From Corynebacterium uberis (GTDB taxonomy: Bacteria > Actinomycetota > Actinomycetes > Mycobacteriales > Mycobacteriaceae), in contig NZ_CP085051.1 of assembly GCF_020616335.1 (NCBI RefSeq), positions 1,488,001 through 1,552,000 of the forward strand: DNA of 64,000 nt, in the 5' to 3' direction. This document shows, piece after piece, positions 19,572 to 29,740 of the stretch. Positions within the stretch are counted from its first letter, which is position 1. Every line of letters starts with the position of its first letter. Under the pieces are notes generated by a model that was given only the letters and a program-made list of their open reading frames with translations, searched no databases and was not told the origin of the DNA. The position numbers and the translations under genes were made by a program.

Positions 19572-20978
19572 ATGGGAGCTACCGCAGATAAGCACTATGA
19601 CCTCATCATCCTTGGCACGGGCTCGGGAAACTCTATTCCCAGCCCGGAATGGGACGACAAGTCCATTGCCATCGTTGAGGAAGGAGTTTTCGGGGGAACC
19701 TGCCTCAACGTCGGGTGCATCCCCACCAAAATGTATGTGCTTGCCGCCGAGACCGCGCAGAGTGTCCGCGAGGGAGAGCGACTGGGTGTGCATGCGCACG
19801 TGGATCGGGTCGATTGGCCGGGGATCGTCGACCGCGTGTTTGCCCAGCGCATTGATCCCATCGCGGCTGGCGGCGAGAAGTACCGTCGCGGCCCGGAGAC
19901 CCCCAATACCGATGTGTACGATGGGCACGCCGAATTTGTTGGTCCCCACACGCTGCGCACTGCCCAGGGTGGCCAGACCTGCACGATTTCCGGGGATAAT
20001 ATTGTCATCGCCGCCGGCTCGCGTCCCACTATCCCCCCGGTGATTGCTAATTCTGGGGTCACCTACCGCACCAACGAGGACATCATGCGGCTGCCGCGCC
20101 AGCCCAAGGACCTCATCATCGTCGGTGGCGGATTTATTGCCATGGAATTTGCCCACGTCTTTTCCGCGCTGGGTACCACTGTGACGGTGATTAACCGCTC
20201 CGACCGGTTGCTCAAGCACCTCGACGCGGAGATCTCCGAGCGCTTCACTCAGCTGGCGGCCGACCAATGGGACATCCGCTTCAACAGCTCGATTACGCAG
20301 CTAAGCAGCTCAGACGGACGCATCACGGCAACCGTGGAGGACTCCACGGGGGCGACCACGCAGGTGCACGCCGATGAGATCCTGGTGGCAACCGGACGCA
20401 CGCCCAATGCCGATAGGCTCGGGCTGGAAGCGGCAGGGATCGCACTCGACGGTGACCGGGTGGGCGTCGATAAGTATGGGCGCACCACTGTTGCTGGAGT
20501 GTGGGCGCTGGGCGACGTCTCCTCCCCCTACATGCTCAAGCATGTAGCGAACGCGGAGGCCCGCACCATCGCGCACAACCTGCTCCACCCCGATCAGCTC
20601 CGCGAGCTTCCGCACGCACACGTGCCCTCCGCCGTGTTTACCCACCCGCAGATCGCCACCGTGGGGATGACCGAAAAGGAGGCGCGCGAGCAGGGCCACA
20701 CGGTGACCACCAAGGTCCAGACCTTCGGCGATGTGGCCTACGGCTGGGGCCTGGAAGACACCACGGGCGTGGTCAAGCTCATCGCCGATCGGTCGACCCG
20801 CCGGCTACTCGGCGCCCACATCATAGGCCCGCAGGCCTCCACGCTCATCCAAGAAGCCATCACGATGATGGCCTTTGATATTCCCGTTCCCCAGGCAGCG
20901 CGCGGGCAATATTGGATTCATCCGGCGCTGCCCGAGGTCATTGAAAACGCGCTCCTCGGGCTCGACTTTGATGACTAA
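19572..20978 (+). CDS. mtr: Mycothione reductase
   Basis: NADPH-dependent flavoenzyme that reduces mycothiol disulfide, the actinobacterial counterpart of glutathione reductase. The 468-residue chain has the FAD motif [12 protein letters not shown], the redox pair in [13 protein letters not shown] (C44 and C49), the NADPH-binding [13 protein letters not shown], and the second FAD site [10 protein letters not shown]. The C-terminal [15 protein letters not shown] carries the His-Glu catalytic pair. GSGN and [16 protein letters not shown] fit mycothione reductase better than lipoamide dehydrogenase, and the mqo-hydrolase-mtr neighbourhood is known from corynebacteria. The stop overlaps the convergent map stop. 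Confidence 0.93.
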   Translation: MGATADKHYDLIILGTGSGNSIPSPEWDDKSIAIVEEGVFGGTCLNVGCIPTKMYVLAAETAQSVREGERLGVHAHVDRVDWPGIVDRVFAQRIDPIAAGGEKYRRGPETPNTDVYDGHAEFVGPHTLRTAQGGQTCTISGDNIVIAAGSRPTIPPVIANSGVTYRTNEDIMRLPRQPKDLIIVGGGFIAMEFAHVFSALGTTVTVINRSDRLLKHLDAEISERFTQLAADQWDIRFNSSITQLSSSDGRITATVEDSTGATTQVHADEILVATGRTPNADRLGLEAAGIALDGDRVGVDKYGRTTVAGVWALGDVSSPYMLKHVANAEARTIAHNLLHPDQLRELPHAHVPSAVFTHPQIATVGMTEKEAREQGHTVTTKVQTFGDVAYGWGLEDTTGVVKLIADRSTRRLLGAHIIGPQASTLIQEAITMMAFDIPVPQAARGQYWIHPALPEVIENALLGLDFDD

Positions 20979-21853
20979 AGCAACCCGCCATCGGGGACGG
21001 TAAGAATTTCATTACCGTCCTCGGTGATCACAATGGTGTGCTCGAACTGTGCGGAGAATCCGCCATCGGTGTTTTGCACGGTCCAGCCGTCATCCCAAAT
21101 CCGATAATCCAGCCCGCCGATATTGAGCATGGGTTCCACGGTCAACGTCATGCCGGGTTCCAGGACATCCCGGTAGGCATCAGAATCATAATGCAGCACC
21201 ACCAGGCCGTTGTGGAACGTAGGCCCCACGCCGTGGCCGGTGAAGTCCGTGACCACCGAGTAGCCAAAGCGGTGCGCATAGGCCTCAATAACCCGCCCAA
21301 TGACGTTGATTTCCCGGCCCGGTTTTGCCACCTTAATGCCCCGTAGCGTGGCCTCCCGGGTGCGCTCAACCAGCAGGCGATGCTCCTCCGAGACGTTGCC
21401 CGCCAAGAAGGTGGCATTTGTATCCCCATGCACACCATTCTTGAACGCCGTGACATCAATATTGACAATGTCCCCGTCCTGAATCACCGTGGTATCCGGA
21501 ATACCATGGCACACAATCTCATTGAGGGACACGCAGCAGGACTTAGGGAAATGGCGGTAGCCCAGGGTGGAGGGGTACGCGCCATGATCACACATGTATT
21601 CATGGGCCACCCGGTCGACCTCATCGGTGGTGACTCCAGGGGCCACCGCGGCACCGGCCGCCGCGAGGGCGTTGGCCGCGATGGTGGAGGCCTCGCGCAT
21701 GGCCTCAATGACCTCTGGGGTCTGGACAAAAGGCTCGCCGACGTTTTCTTGCACCTCGTCCTTCCACGCGTATTCGGGGCGCGCGATGGCGTCCGGAACG
21801 TGGCGGATCGGGGTGGGCTTGCCGGGGGTTAACAATGCTCGAGTGCCAGACAT
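20975..21853 (-). CDS. map: Methionine aminopeptidase, type I
   Basis: Removes the initiator methionine from nascent proteins; a two-metal enzyme. About 292 residues starting [11 protein letters not shown] at ATG 21853. Metal-ligand motifs are visible: [19 protein letters not shown] (two Asp), [12 protein letters not shown] (His), [10 protein letters not shown] (Glu) and [10 protein letters not shown] (Glu). The roughly 40-residue N-terminal extension with [18 protein letters not shown] is typical of the actinobacterial MapB form. Only 16 bases separate it from the pgsC stop, so it looks like the last gene of the poly-gamma-glutamate operon, an odd partnership that may reflect shared transcription only. 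The stop overlaps that of mtr (convergent). Confidence 0.96.
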   Translation of the reverse strand: MSGTRALLTPGKPTPIRHVPDAIARPEYAWKDEVQENVGEPFVQTPEVIEAMREASTIAANALAAAGAAVAPGVTTDEVDRVAHEYMCDHGAYPSTLGYRHFPKSCCVSLNEIVCHGIPDTTVIQDGDIVNIDVTAFKNGVHGDTNATFLAGNVSEEHRLLVERTREATLRGIKVAKPGREINVIGRVIEAYAHRFGYSVVTDFTGHGVGPTFHNGLVVLHYDSDAYRDVLEPGMTLTVEPMLNIGGLDYRIWDDGWTVQNTDGGFSAQFEHTIVITEDGNEILTVPDGGLL

Positions 21854-21869
21854 GGACTCCATCGTAGAC

Positions 21870-22889
21870 TCAGCGGTGCAACACGAAATAGAACGGTGCC
21901 GCCACCACCGCGCATGCAGCCAGGGAAAGTCCCAAGCCCAGTCCCGTGCGCTTGATGCCATGCTGGATCACATCATTGGCCATAATCGCCGGCAACACGC
22001 AGTACACGATGTTTTCTGCGCCGCCCATCCGATGGCCCGTCGTGGCAACGATCACTGCCTCTAACACCACCACAGAGACAAAGGACAGCAGGCACAACAC
22101 TAAGAAGCGGTCCTTGCCAAACAACGGCACCCGCCGCGCATAGGAGGTGTAAATCACGTACACCACAGCCGTCGCCGCAACCAGCATGAGCAGGTAAAAC
22201 GGGTGGACGGTGGTAGCCACCAACAGTCCGGCGGTGATGTATCCGCCCGTGCGCAGCCGCAGGTCCTTGAGCATCCCGTCCTGAATCAGGATGGCCAGCA
22301 GCACCGACACCGCGGCGATGCCAAAGAACCACCCCTTCGAGCGATCCGAAACCCCAAACATGGCCCCGGACAGGGACAGCGGCAGCACCACGCTGGTCAG
22401 CCACGTCAGCGCCAGACCCACCGCCCCCGTCAGCGGAACCATCCACGCCAACGGCACCAGCGTGCGCGCAACCCCCTGCTTGATCAGGGAGTTGCACAGC
22501 ATCCCCGGAACGATCACGCCGATCAGGGCGAACTCCACTCCGCCTATCGACGCCGTCCCCGCCAGCACCGACGAGCCCAGCACCCACAGCCCACCGCAGC
22601 CAACACCCACGGCAAGGCCGATGGAAAAAATTTGGCGCGGCCGGGGCAGCCAAATCTTCAAGATCACGTACTTGATGATCACCCAGGCCAACAGCGACAC
22701 CGCGATGGTGAACACCACGTTCCAGGGCCGGTACAGCGAGGCTGCGAGGTAGCCCACCGCCAAAGATCCCCCGACAGAGACCTGCCGGCGATGGAAGTAC
22801 AGATAGCTGACCAGCAGACCGACCAAGAAGGTCACGTGGAAGAGGTCAACAAGGAAATCATAGGAGCCGAAGGCTACGCGCGTCATCAT
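21870..22889 (-). CDS. pgsC: Poly-gamma-glutamate synthesis protein PgsC/CapC, duplicated form
   Basis: Integral membrane partner of PgsB in the poly-gamma-glutamate synthase. At 339 residues it is more than twice the usual PgsC (about 150). The N-terminal half contains [19 protein letters not shown] and later [20 protein letters not shown]. The C-terminal half repeats the plan with [20 protein letters not shown] and [19 protein letters not shown]. Both match the PgsC signature of a GYL...P helix followed by GVIVPGLIAN...QG. The protein therefore looks like two PgsC units in tandem, each of about four to five helices. It lies 26 bases after pgsB. No pgsA/capA homologue is adjacent. Confidence 0.82.
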   Translation of the reverse strand: MMTRVAFGSYDFLVDLFHVTFLVGLLVSYLYFHRRQVSVGGSLAVGYLAASLYRPWNVVFTIAVSLLAWVIIKYVILKIWLPRPRQIFSIGLAVGVGCGGLWVLGSSVLAGTASIGGVEFALIGVIVPGMLCNSLIKQGVARTLVPLAWMVPLTGAVGLALTWLTSVVLPLSLSGAMFGVSDRSKGWFFGIAAVSVLLAILIQDGMLKDLRLRTGGYITAGLLVATTVHPFYLLMLVAATAVVYVIYTSYARRVPLFGKDRFLVLCLLSFVSVVVLEAVIVATTGHRMGGAENIVYCVLPAIMANDVIQHGIKRTGLGLGLSLAACAVVAAPFYFVLHR

Positions 22890-22915
22890 GGTCGTGTCTG
22901 TCTCTCTGGCTGTAA

Positions 22916-24184
22916 TTAGGCTCCGACGCGATCTAGCGAGGCCGCAACGGACGTGTCGTGGGTGAGCACATCGTCGATGTACGAGCGCATGGCGGTGACG
23001 TGATCGGTGTGGATGTTGACCATGCCGAACACGGCGACCTCATCATCACCAAAACCGTCGCGGGCGCGGTTGACCAGCTCCAGGCCGCTGGCCTGCTCGT
23101 CCAGGTCCGCGGTGGTAACAATCTCCTCCTCGGGGAAGCCCTCCTCCACCAGGCGCTGGTGCACCACCTCTTGGAGGTCTCCGTAGAGGACCACTCGGTC
23201 AATCTCATTGCGCAGGTCCTGGGAGACCAGGTCAATGAACATGGCGGCCCTATCGGTGCGGTCCGCCCGGTTGTTCAGCGCGACCACGCGCCGGCAATCC
23301 CGCGGCAGGCGCGATGCGGAGACGGAATCGAAGACGCGCACGGTGGACTCCCAGTCATTGACCGCGAACATCGGGACCCAGTACATGGTGTCGCCGTGAT
23401 CCCCGGTGGCGTCATGGTCCTCGATGCGGGTCACCGACGTGGTTCCCGGGTCCGGGGCTGCCTTGAGCATGCCGCGCACGGCCGTGCGCGAATCGATGCC
23501 CAGCGCCTCGGCGACCGCCAGGGCCACCGCGATGTTTTCCTCGAACTGCTGGTAGGAGAACTTGTCTACCAGCGAGGCAGACAGTTCGGTCTCCTGGGCA
23601 ACAATGAGCCTGCTGTGCCGGGCCTCGGCGTGTTGACGGATGATCTCCACCAGCTTCGGGTTGCGCTCACCGGTAATAACGATGCCCGAGTCCGGAACCG
23701 TGTTGCACAGGGATGCGGCGATTTCCTCGAGGGTGTCGCCCATGTCCTCCTGGTGATCGAGCCGAACGTTAGTAATCACCGTGATGGGAGAACGCAGGAT
23801 CGTCTGCTGGCAGATGTCCTGATACTTCGGCTTGACCGCCATGCACTCAACAACCAGGGAATCGATGTCCCCATTGATCCACTCCTTGACAAAGCGGTAC
23901 TGCTCGGCGATGTTCGCCGGGCCCGTGCGCCGGATGGGATGCTCCTGGGCGTCAGGGCCGATAACGCAGGCGTAGGTTCCGGTCGTCTTAGCAATGGCCG
24001 GGTGCCCCGCCTCCCGCATGATTCCGCCGATCATGCGGGTGACGGTGGACTTGCCGCGGATGCCGTTGACGTGAACGTTGTAGTGCAGCCGCCCCAGCCG
24101 CTGCCGGTGGGCACGCTCCTTGAGGTGAAAGCGGGTCATGGCCGTGGCAGCCGCGACGGTAGACAGGCTCAAAAAAGCAAACAT
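22916..24184 (-). CDS. pgsB: Poly-gamma-glutamate synthase subunit PgsB/CapB
   Basis: ATP-dependent ligase of the Mur ligase type that polymerises glutamate through the gamma carboxyl. It starts at ATG 24184 behind AGGAGA, with a short hydrophobic N-terminal helix (MFAFLSLSTVAAATA), then HLKERAHRQRLGRLHYNVHV and the P-loop NGIRGKST, the PgsB signature. Further family motifs are KTTGTYACVIGPDAQEHPIRR, GPANIAEQ, SLVVECMAVKP, ITNVRLDHQEDMG and ALNNRADRTDR. 422 residues, slightly longer than Bacillus PgsB. It sits between a gamma-glutamyltransferase-like lipoprotein gene and pgsC. Confidence 0.93.
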   Translation of the reverse strand: MFAFLSLSTVAAATAMTRFHLKERAHRQRLGRLHYNVHVNGIRGKSTVTRMIGGIMREAGHPAIAKTTGTYACVIGPDAQEHPIRRTGPANIAEQYRFVKEWINGDIDSLVVECMAVKPKYQDICQQTILRSPITVITNVRLDHQEDMGDTLEEIAASLCNTVPDSGIVITGERNPKLVEIIRQHAEARHSRLIVAQETELSASLVDKFSYQQFEENIAVALAVAEALGIDSRTAVRGMLKAAPDPGTTSVTRIEDHDATGDHGDTMYWVPMFAVNDWESTVRVFDSVSASRLPRDCRRVVALNNRADRTDRAAMFIDLVSQDLRNEIDRVVLYGDLQEVVHQRLVEEGFPEEEIVTTADLDEQASGLELVNRARDGFGDDEVAVFGMVNIHTDHVTAMRSYIDDVLTHDTSVAASLDRVGA

Positions 24185-24268
24185 GAAAAGTGTTCTCCTG
24201 GGGTCCAGGTCGAAGGTGAAAGAAGAAAAGCGAAGACGCACAGATGCACGCAGGGGTGCCACAGAGGT

Positions 24269-26125
24269 TTAGCCGCCGACCACCGCGCCTCCACGCCGGG
24301 CGTCTGCTCCGCCCGAGAGCCCATCGGCGTCGCTTTGGACGATCCCCGCGCCGCTATCTGCGGTGTCTACGGAGACCTCTTGTCCCCACTCCTCCAGGTT
24401 GGATTGCAGCAGGCCCTGATGCTGCAGATCGCGACCCCCGGAGGTGGGTCCGGTTTGCGATTCCGCGTAGACCTGGGTGCGGCCCGTTGCCCCAAAGTTG
24501 GGCATGGCGATCGCCGCGTCCGGGCTCAGCCCCCACCCGGCGATGGCCACGATGTTTTTCAGGTTGTAGGACGGGATCTTGCGCCCGCCGGGCGAGCCCA
24601 GCGCCGTCACCTTAGCCCCGGGGCCTTCCATGATCACGGGATTCATCAAGGTCTTGGGCCGGGTGGCGTCTTGCCGGGCGTTGGGCTGGCCCTCGTGGGC
24701 GTCTGCGGTGAAGTTGTCCAGCGAGTTGTTCAGGAAAAATCCGTCGACCATGATTCCGGAGCCAAAGTTGCGCTGCAGGGTCGTGGTCATAGAGGCGACG
24801 TTGCCGGACTTATCCATCACGGAGATCTGCGCGGTGCCTTCCTCCTCGAATTCCCGGTAGCCCTGGGCATCAAAGCCGTCAAGGACCGCGGGCGCAATGG
24901 ATTCCTGCGCCCGGCCCTGGCCGATGTCCTCGCTGCGCGATTGCGCATAGGCGGAATCGGTGATGACCTGATCCACGTAGGCCGCCGCGCGCTCCGGGTT
25001 GACGCTAGGATCGCCCATCCAGGTGTTCGCGTCTGCAAACGCCACACGCTCCGCCTCGGAGATGAGGTGTGCGGCGGTGGAACGCGCCACGGGGGTATCG
25101 CCGTCGGTATAGGGTTCCAGGCGAGAGATGTCCAGCTTGTCCACGATGTTGAGGGTCTCTGCGGTGACCATCATGCCGGTGGCTGTGGATCCTGGCCCGC
25201 ACACGTGTGCTCCCAGCGCCCTCGTGCACAGCGCCGGGGCCGCCTCGATGGGTTGCGCGGACTGCTCGGCCCAGGCTGCCGCCAGCTGCTGGGCGTAGTG
25301 CTTGCCATCGGATTGGTCCCGGATCTGCTTGTCAGCATCCGTCACGAACTCGGGGCTGAGCTGAGGTTGCGCGGCCCAGCGTTCCAGGAAGTCCGCGTAC
25401 GGCTCGTTGTGCAGGATGTCTCCGGCATTGGGCCGTTTGCCGTCCTTGTTGCGCAGCACTGCCCCCGGCTGCCCCTTGCGGAAGGGCCGCTGGTTGGAGT
25501 TCATGGCCTGGGCAAGGCGGTCGCTTGCTTCAAACCCATCGCGACCGAGCCGCACTGCCGGGCCGACCAGCTCGCTCAACGGCTTGTGGCCGAGTTGTGC
25601 GTTCAGGCTGGCCAGCAGGCGCATGGTCTGCGGCACACCTACGCTGCGCAGGTTGGAGGAGGCATCGCCGGAGACGGAGCTGTCTTTGTCCAGGGTGTGG
25701 ACCGTGGCGTCAAAGGAGCTGACCTTCCCGCTTGCGGCGTCGCGGTAGGTCACCAGCGCGCCGCCGCCCGGGCCGGAGGATTGCGGCTCCACTAATCCCA
25801 GCACCGCCTGGGCGGCGACCAGGCCGTCGGCGGCGGTGCCGCCCTGCGCCAGGACCGTGCAGGCAGCCTGGGTGGCCCGCGGATGCGTGGTGGCGGCCAT
25901 GAAGCTGCCTTGGGGGCTGTGTGCACGCAGCTGCTCGGTCGCCGGGTGCTCTGGATCCCATACCGGCGCTGCGATGGAGCAGGCGGCGTCCAAGTCAGCG
26001 GCCTCGCCGGAGGGCCCCTGACGATCGGTCTGGCAGGAGGCGAGAGCGAGCGTGGAGCACGCGAGCGCCGCCAGGAGGCGACGGGTGCGGGTTGCTGCGG
26101 CGGGGCGGGCGGGCAGGCGCGACAC
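24269..26125 (-). CDS. ggt: Gamma-glutamyltransferase-like lipoprotein (PgsD/CapD type)
   Basis: N-terminal nucleophile hydrolase of about 618 residues. A basic start (SRLPARPAAATRTRR), a hydrophobic core and the lipobox LASC predict a lipoprotein on the outer face of the membrane. The autoprocessing and catalytic site is GTAQISVMDKSGNVASMTTT, where Thr aligns with the T-T-H-x-S-V nucleophile of GGT but the next two residues are Ala-Gln. LGSPGGRKIP supplies the oxyanion loop. Leading the pgsB-pgsC genes, it resembles CapD, which trims poly-gamma-glutamate or transfers it to peptidoglycan. GTG 26125 is chosen (AGGATC upstream); the frame stays open to 26233. Confidence 0.85.
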   Translation of the reverse strand: MSRLPARPAAATRTRRLLAALACSTLALASCQTDRQGPSGEAADLDAACSIAAPVWDPEHPATEQLRAHSPQGSFMAATTHPRATQAACTVLAQGGTAADGLVAAQAVLGLVEPQSSGPGGGALVTYRDAASGKVSSFDATVHTLDKDSSVSGDASSNLRSVGVPQTMRLLASLNAQLGHKPLSELVGPAVRLGRDGFEASDRLAQAMNSNQRPFRKGQPGAVLRNKDGKRPNAGDILHNEPYADFLERWAAQPQLSPEFVTDADKQIRDQSDGKHYAQQLAAAWAEQSAQPIEAAPALCTRALGAHVCGPGSTATGMMVTAETLNIVDKLDISRLEPYTDGDTPVARSTAAHLISEAERVAFADANTWMGDPSVNPERAAAYVDQVITDSAYAQSRSEDIGQGRAQESIAPAVLDGFDAQGYREFEEEGTAQISVMDKSGNVASMTTTLQRNFGSGIMVDGFFLNNSLDNFTADAHEGQPNARQDATRPKTLMNPVIMEGPGAKVTALGSPGGRKIPSYNLKNIVAIAGWGLSPDAAIAMPNFGATGRTQVYAESQTGPTSGGRDLQHQGLLQSNLEEWGQEVSVDTADSGAGIVQSDADGLSGGADARRGGAVVGG

Positions 26126-26450
26126 GGTGTTGAAAGGATCCTCTAGTCGATGTTGGTTATTTCCACCATGAGCCTTGGATCCGGGGTCGCGAGGACTGCC
26201 TGAGCGGACTTCCTGACCCAAGGGACTCGCCACACGCTATCAAGATCACATTTCTACAACAACGTCCTTTTGATCCCCTCTTTTTGCTGGTCAGGGCCAT
26301 AAGTATCCCGATTGGGGTATCAAAAGTAGATCGCCGGATACCCCCCTTAGGTCACGCACCCCTGTGACGTGGCATTCCGGTACAGCGCCCCTCCCGGGCC
26401 CCGTCCGCTCCCACGGCCCCGCATCCCATAAATTATGACGAAACTCACAT
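26126..26450. promoter_or_regulatory. Region upstream of the poly-gamma-glutamate operon
   Basis: About 325 bases between the penicillin-binding protein stop and the ggt-like start. No gene seen apart from a possible N-terminal extension of the ggt frame up to 26233. It contains an 8-bp perfect inverted repeat: GGGGTATC (26314-26321) and GATACCCC (26337-26344), centred about 200 bases before the chosen start. This could be an operator. The operon promoter is presumably here, but no clear -10/-35 pair was identified. Confidence 0.5.
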
Positions 26451-28307
26451 CTAGGCCGCGCCATCCAGGCGGGCAAAGAAGTGATCGGTCATGGCCACTG
26501 CGGCCTCCGAGCCGCCGCCTTTGACCACCAGGGTGGCAAAGGCAAGATCGGTGCCCGGCTCCCCGTCGGGATTGGCGGGGCGGAATCCCACAAACCACGC
26601 GTGGGAGCCCTCGTTGAACTCCGCCTCGCCGGTCTTGCCGTAGACCTCGCCTTCTGCCTTCAGGGCCTGCGCGGTACCGGTGGTCACCACTGAACGCATC
26701 ATCCGGTGCAGACCCGCGGTCAGCGACTCCGGCAGGCGGGGGCCTACCCCTTTGGCGTGGGTCTGCTTGCTGGCTACCAGCTGCGGGGTGGGCACCTGCC
26801 CCGTCGCGGCGGTTGCCGCCGCCAGGGCCATGCCGAAGGGGCTGACCAGGTCTAGGCCCTGGCCATAGCCGGCCTCGGTGCGGTCGAGCTCGCTATCGGC
26901 CTGGGGCACGGATCCGGTGAGCGTGTCTATGCCTGCAATATCAAAGTCGGCCCCGATGCCGAATTGGCTGGCCACCTCCTTGAGCCGGCCGGGACGCAGG
27001 TCTGTGGACAGCTGCGCGAAGCTGGTGTTGCAGGACCGCGCGAAGGCTTGCTCCAACGGGACGGTGCCCAAAGAAAACTCGTTGTAGTTGACCACGGTGC
27101 GGCCGAAAAGGTTCATGCGTCCGGGGCACGGCACCGGGGTGTCTGGGCCCACCTGCTCATCTTGCATGGCCGCGGCGGCGGTGATGATCTTGAACACCGA
27201 GCCCGGCGGGTACTGGCCGGACAGGGCCAAGTCTCCCTGGCGGTCTGCCGCGGCGGTCTGCGCCACGGCGAGGATCTGCCCGGTTGAGGGGCGCAGCGCC
27301 ACCATCATCGCTTCATCGTCGCGCCTGGTATCCACCGCCTCCTGGGCGGCCTGCTGGACCTGGTAGTCGATGCTGACGTCGACGCGGGGGGCGGGCTGGG
27401 CGTCGTGGAAGTCGACGTCGGCAAGCGCCACGCCCTCCGGGTTGACCACGGAGACGCGCCAGCCGGCCGCGCCGTCGAGTTCGCTGTCGACCACCCCGCG
27501 CAGCCGCGCCATGATGTCCGGGGCGAAACCCGGCTTCGGGGTAAGCATGGTCGCCTCATCGTTGACGCTGACCCCGTCGAGGCCGGTGAGATCCGCGCGC
27601 ACCATCTCCCCCACCGCCGCGGGCACGGTGGCCACCGAGTACGCCCCGCTAGCACCGCGCAGGGTGTGCTCCAGGTCGCGTGGGTTCACGGTAGCCACGC
27701 TGGGCTCTTGGGCGTGGGCATGCGCGAGGGCGTCGGCGATGCGCCGGGCCGCCACCTGCGGGTTGGCCTGCCCGGCCTGCACCACCACGCGGTGGACGGT
27801 ACCTGGGGTGAGCAGCGCCACGCCGTCAGAGCTGACCACGCTGGCGCGCGTTGGGGTCACCGCACGCAGCTCCAGGTGCTGGTTCGCGCCCAGGCGCGGA
27901 TGCACGCTGCTGGGTTGCCACCGCACCGTCCACGTCTCATCCTGCAGTGTCAGCAGCACGGAGGTGTCATAGGACAGTGTCCGGTCGCGCGGCAGCGCCC
28001 AGGTCATGTGGTAGCGGGCGGTGGCGCTATTGCCAGAGACCTCAACGTCGGGGTCATCGATGGTCAGGGATTCTGCCTGCAGTCCCGCGAAGGTGTCCTT
28101 CCAGATGGGGACGGCGCGGTCGGGGGCGTCGATTAGCGAACTGACCTTATCCCAATCCGCGCTGGCCACCGCCTCAAGAAAGTCCCGGGCCACGGGGCGC
28201 GCCGAGGCAGGCCGCGGGGTGCACGCCACTAATGACGCCGCCAGCACCAACACGCACACCACTGCAGCGCCCGCGCGGCGCACCAACCCTGAGGACGCAG
28301 CAGCCAT
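26451..28307 (-). CDS. Penicillin-binding lipoprotein (transpeptidase) with NTF2-like N-domain
   Basis: Peptidoglycan transpeptidase of about 618 residues. The N-terminus has a hydrophobic signal ending in the lipobox LVAC, so it is probably a lipoprotein. Residues of about 40-130 (ARDFLEAVASADWDKVSSLI...) look like the NTF2-like MecA_N domain, followed by a dimerisation domain. The transpeptidase carries all three motifs: PPGSVFKI (SxxK), ARSCNTS (SxN) and GKTGEAEF (KTG). There is no glycosyltransferase domain, so it is class B. ATG 28307 is chosen; a GTG three codons earlier directly abuts the ispG stop. It is probably co-transcribed with ispG. Confidence 0.92.
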   Translation of the reverse strand: MAAASSGLVRRAGAAVVCVLVLAASLVACTPRPASARPVARDFLEAVASADWDKVSSLIDAPDRAVPIWKDTFAGLQAESLTIDDPDVEVSGNSATARYHMTWALPRDRTLSYDTSVLLTLQDETWTVRWQPSSVHPRLGANQHLELRAVTPTRASVVSSDGVALLTPGTVHRVVVQAGQANPQVAARRIADALAHAHAQEPSVATVNPRDLEHTLRGASGAYSVATVPAAVGEMVRADLTGLDGVSVNDEATMLTPKPGFAPDIMARLRGVVDSELDGAAGWRVSVVNPEGVALADVDFHDAQPAPRVDVSIDYQVQQAAQEAVDTRRDDEAMMVALRPSTGQILAVAQTAAADRQGDLALSGQYPPGSVFKIITAAAAMQDEQVGPDTPVPCPGRMNLFGRTVVNYNEFSLGTVPLEQAFARSCNTSFAQLSTDLRPGRLKEVASQFGIGADFDIAGIDTLTGSVPQADSELDRTEAGYGQGLDLVSPFGMALAAATAATGQVPTPQLVASKQTHAKGVGPRLPESLTAGLHRMMRSVVTTGTAQALKAEGEVYGKTGEAEFNEGSHAWFVGFRPANPDGEPGTDLAFATLVVKGGGSEAAVAMTDHFFARLDGAA

Positions 28308-28316
28308 GACTCGCAC

Positions 28317-29495
28317 CTACTGCGTGATCTTCACGCTCGGGGAACCGCCCGCGGCCTGCGCCGCGGCCACCTCCTCCGGGTCCATGTCCTCAACGATGCG
28401 CATGGCTTCCTCGATGAGCGTCTCCACGATCTGGTCCTCGCTGACCGTCTTGATCACCTCACCCTTGACAAAGATCTGGCCCTTGCCGTTGCCGGAGGCC
28501 ACGCCAAGATCCGCATCCCGGGCCTCGCCCGGACCATTGACCACGCAGCCCATCACCGCCACGCGCAGCGGCACATCAAGGCCCTCCAGGCCCGCTGTCA
28601 CCCGCTCGGCCAGGGTGTAGACGTCAACCTGGGCACGCCCGCACGACGGGCACGACACGATGTCGAGCCCCCGCGGGCGCAGGTTCAGCGACTGCAGAAT
28701 CTGGTCGCCGACCTTGACTTCTTCCTTCGGATCCGCAGACAGGGACACGCGGATGGTATCCCCAATCCCGGAGCCGAGCAGCCACCCGAAGGCCACCGCG
28801 GACTTGATGGTGCCCTGGAACGCCGGACCCGCCTCTGTCACGCCAAGGTGCAGCGGGTAGTCGGTCTTCGCCGCCAGCTGCCGGTACGCCTCAACCATGA
28901 CCACCGGGTCATTGTGCTTGACGGAGATGGCAATGTCGCCGAAGCCGTGCTCCTCAAAAAGCCCGGCCTCCCACACCGCGGACTCCACCAACGCCTCCGG
29001 GGTGGCCTTGCCGTACTTTTCCAGCAGCCGCTTGTCCAAGGAGCCCGCGTTGACGCCGATGCGGATGGGGATGCCCGCCTCGCCGGCAGCCTTGGCTACC
29101 TCCTTGACCCGGCCGTCGAACTCCCGAATGTTGCCGGGGTTGACGCGCACGGCGGCGCAGCCAGCATCAATGGCCGCAAAAATATACTTGGGCTGAAAGT
29201 GGATGTCCGCGATCACCGGGATCGGGGACTTCTTGGCGATGGCCGGCAAAGCCTCCGCGTCCACGGTCTTGGGGCACGCCACGCGCACAATGTCACAGCC
29301 AGTGGCCGTGAGCTGGGCGATCTGTTGCAGCGTCGCATTGACATCGTGGGTGCGGGTAGTGGTCATGGACTGCACCGAAACTGGGTAGTCCGACCCCACT
29401 CCCACGTTGCCCACCATCAACTGCCGGGTCTTCCTGCGCGGCGCCAGGGTAGGCGGCGGGGCGTCAGGCATACCAAGTCCGATGGGAATCGTCAC
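28317..29495 (-). CDS. ispG: 4-hydroxy-3-methylbut-2-en-1-yl diphosphate synthase
   Basis: Penultimate enzyme of the MEP isoprenoid pathway, a [4Fe-4S] protein that converts MEcPP to HMBPP. 392 residues with a TIM-barrel N-terminal part ([44 protein letters not shown]) and the cluster-binding C-terminal part [17 protein letters not shown] plus [16 protein letters not shown]. Length and motifs fit the family. dxr, an earlier step of the same pathway, is three genes upstream, with the rip protease between them, a cluster conserved in mycobacteria and corynebacteria. Confidence 0.97.
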   Translation of the reverse strand: MTIPIGLGMPDAPPPTLAPRRKTRQLMVGNVGVGSDYPVSVQSMTTTRTHDVNATLQQIAQLTATGCDIVRVACPKTVDAEALPAIAKKSPIPVIADIHFQPKYIFAAIDAGCAAVRVNPGNIREFDGRVKEVAKAAGEAGIPIRIGVNAGSLDKRLLEKYGKATPEALVESAVWEAGLFEEHGFGDIAISVKHNDPVVMVEAYRQLAAKTDYPLHLGVTEAGPAFQGTIKSAVAFGWLLGSGIGDTIRVSLSADPKEEVKVGDQILQSLNLRPRGLDIVSCPSCGRAQVDVYTLAERVTAGLEGLDVPLRVAVMGCVVNGPGEARDADLGVASGNGKGQIFVKGEVIKTVSEDQIVETLIEEAMRIVEDMDPEEVAAAQAAGGSPSVKITQ

Positions 29496-29740
29496 AGTCG
29501 TTGCTCCTCACGGGCAGCACCCGGGCGCGACACCATGCGGCATGCGTGCCCGCGGCTCCCGTCCTTGTGGGAAGTTCAGCAGGTCTTGCAGTAAAAACAA
29601 TAAAACAGCAAAGCTCATGCCCGGGCCACAGGCGCGATACGCCAACCCAAGCACCCAGCATCATACACCGGGCCCACCGCCGCCCCAGGCCGCGCCAAGA
29701 CCACCCCAGCCGACCCTGGCAGCGCCCTGACTCAACCCTC

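Noticed and set aside
22958..25795. 945-codon open frame on the plus strand
   Set aside because: It is antisense to pgsB and ggt-like genes, which have clear family motifs. High GC produces long antisense frames; its protein is low-complexity and matches nothing.
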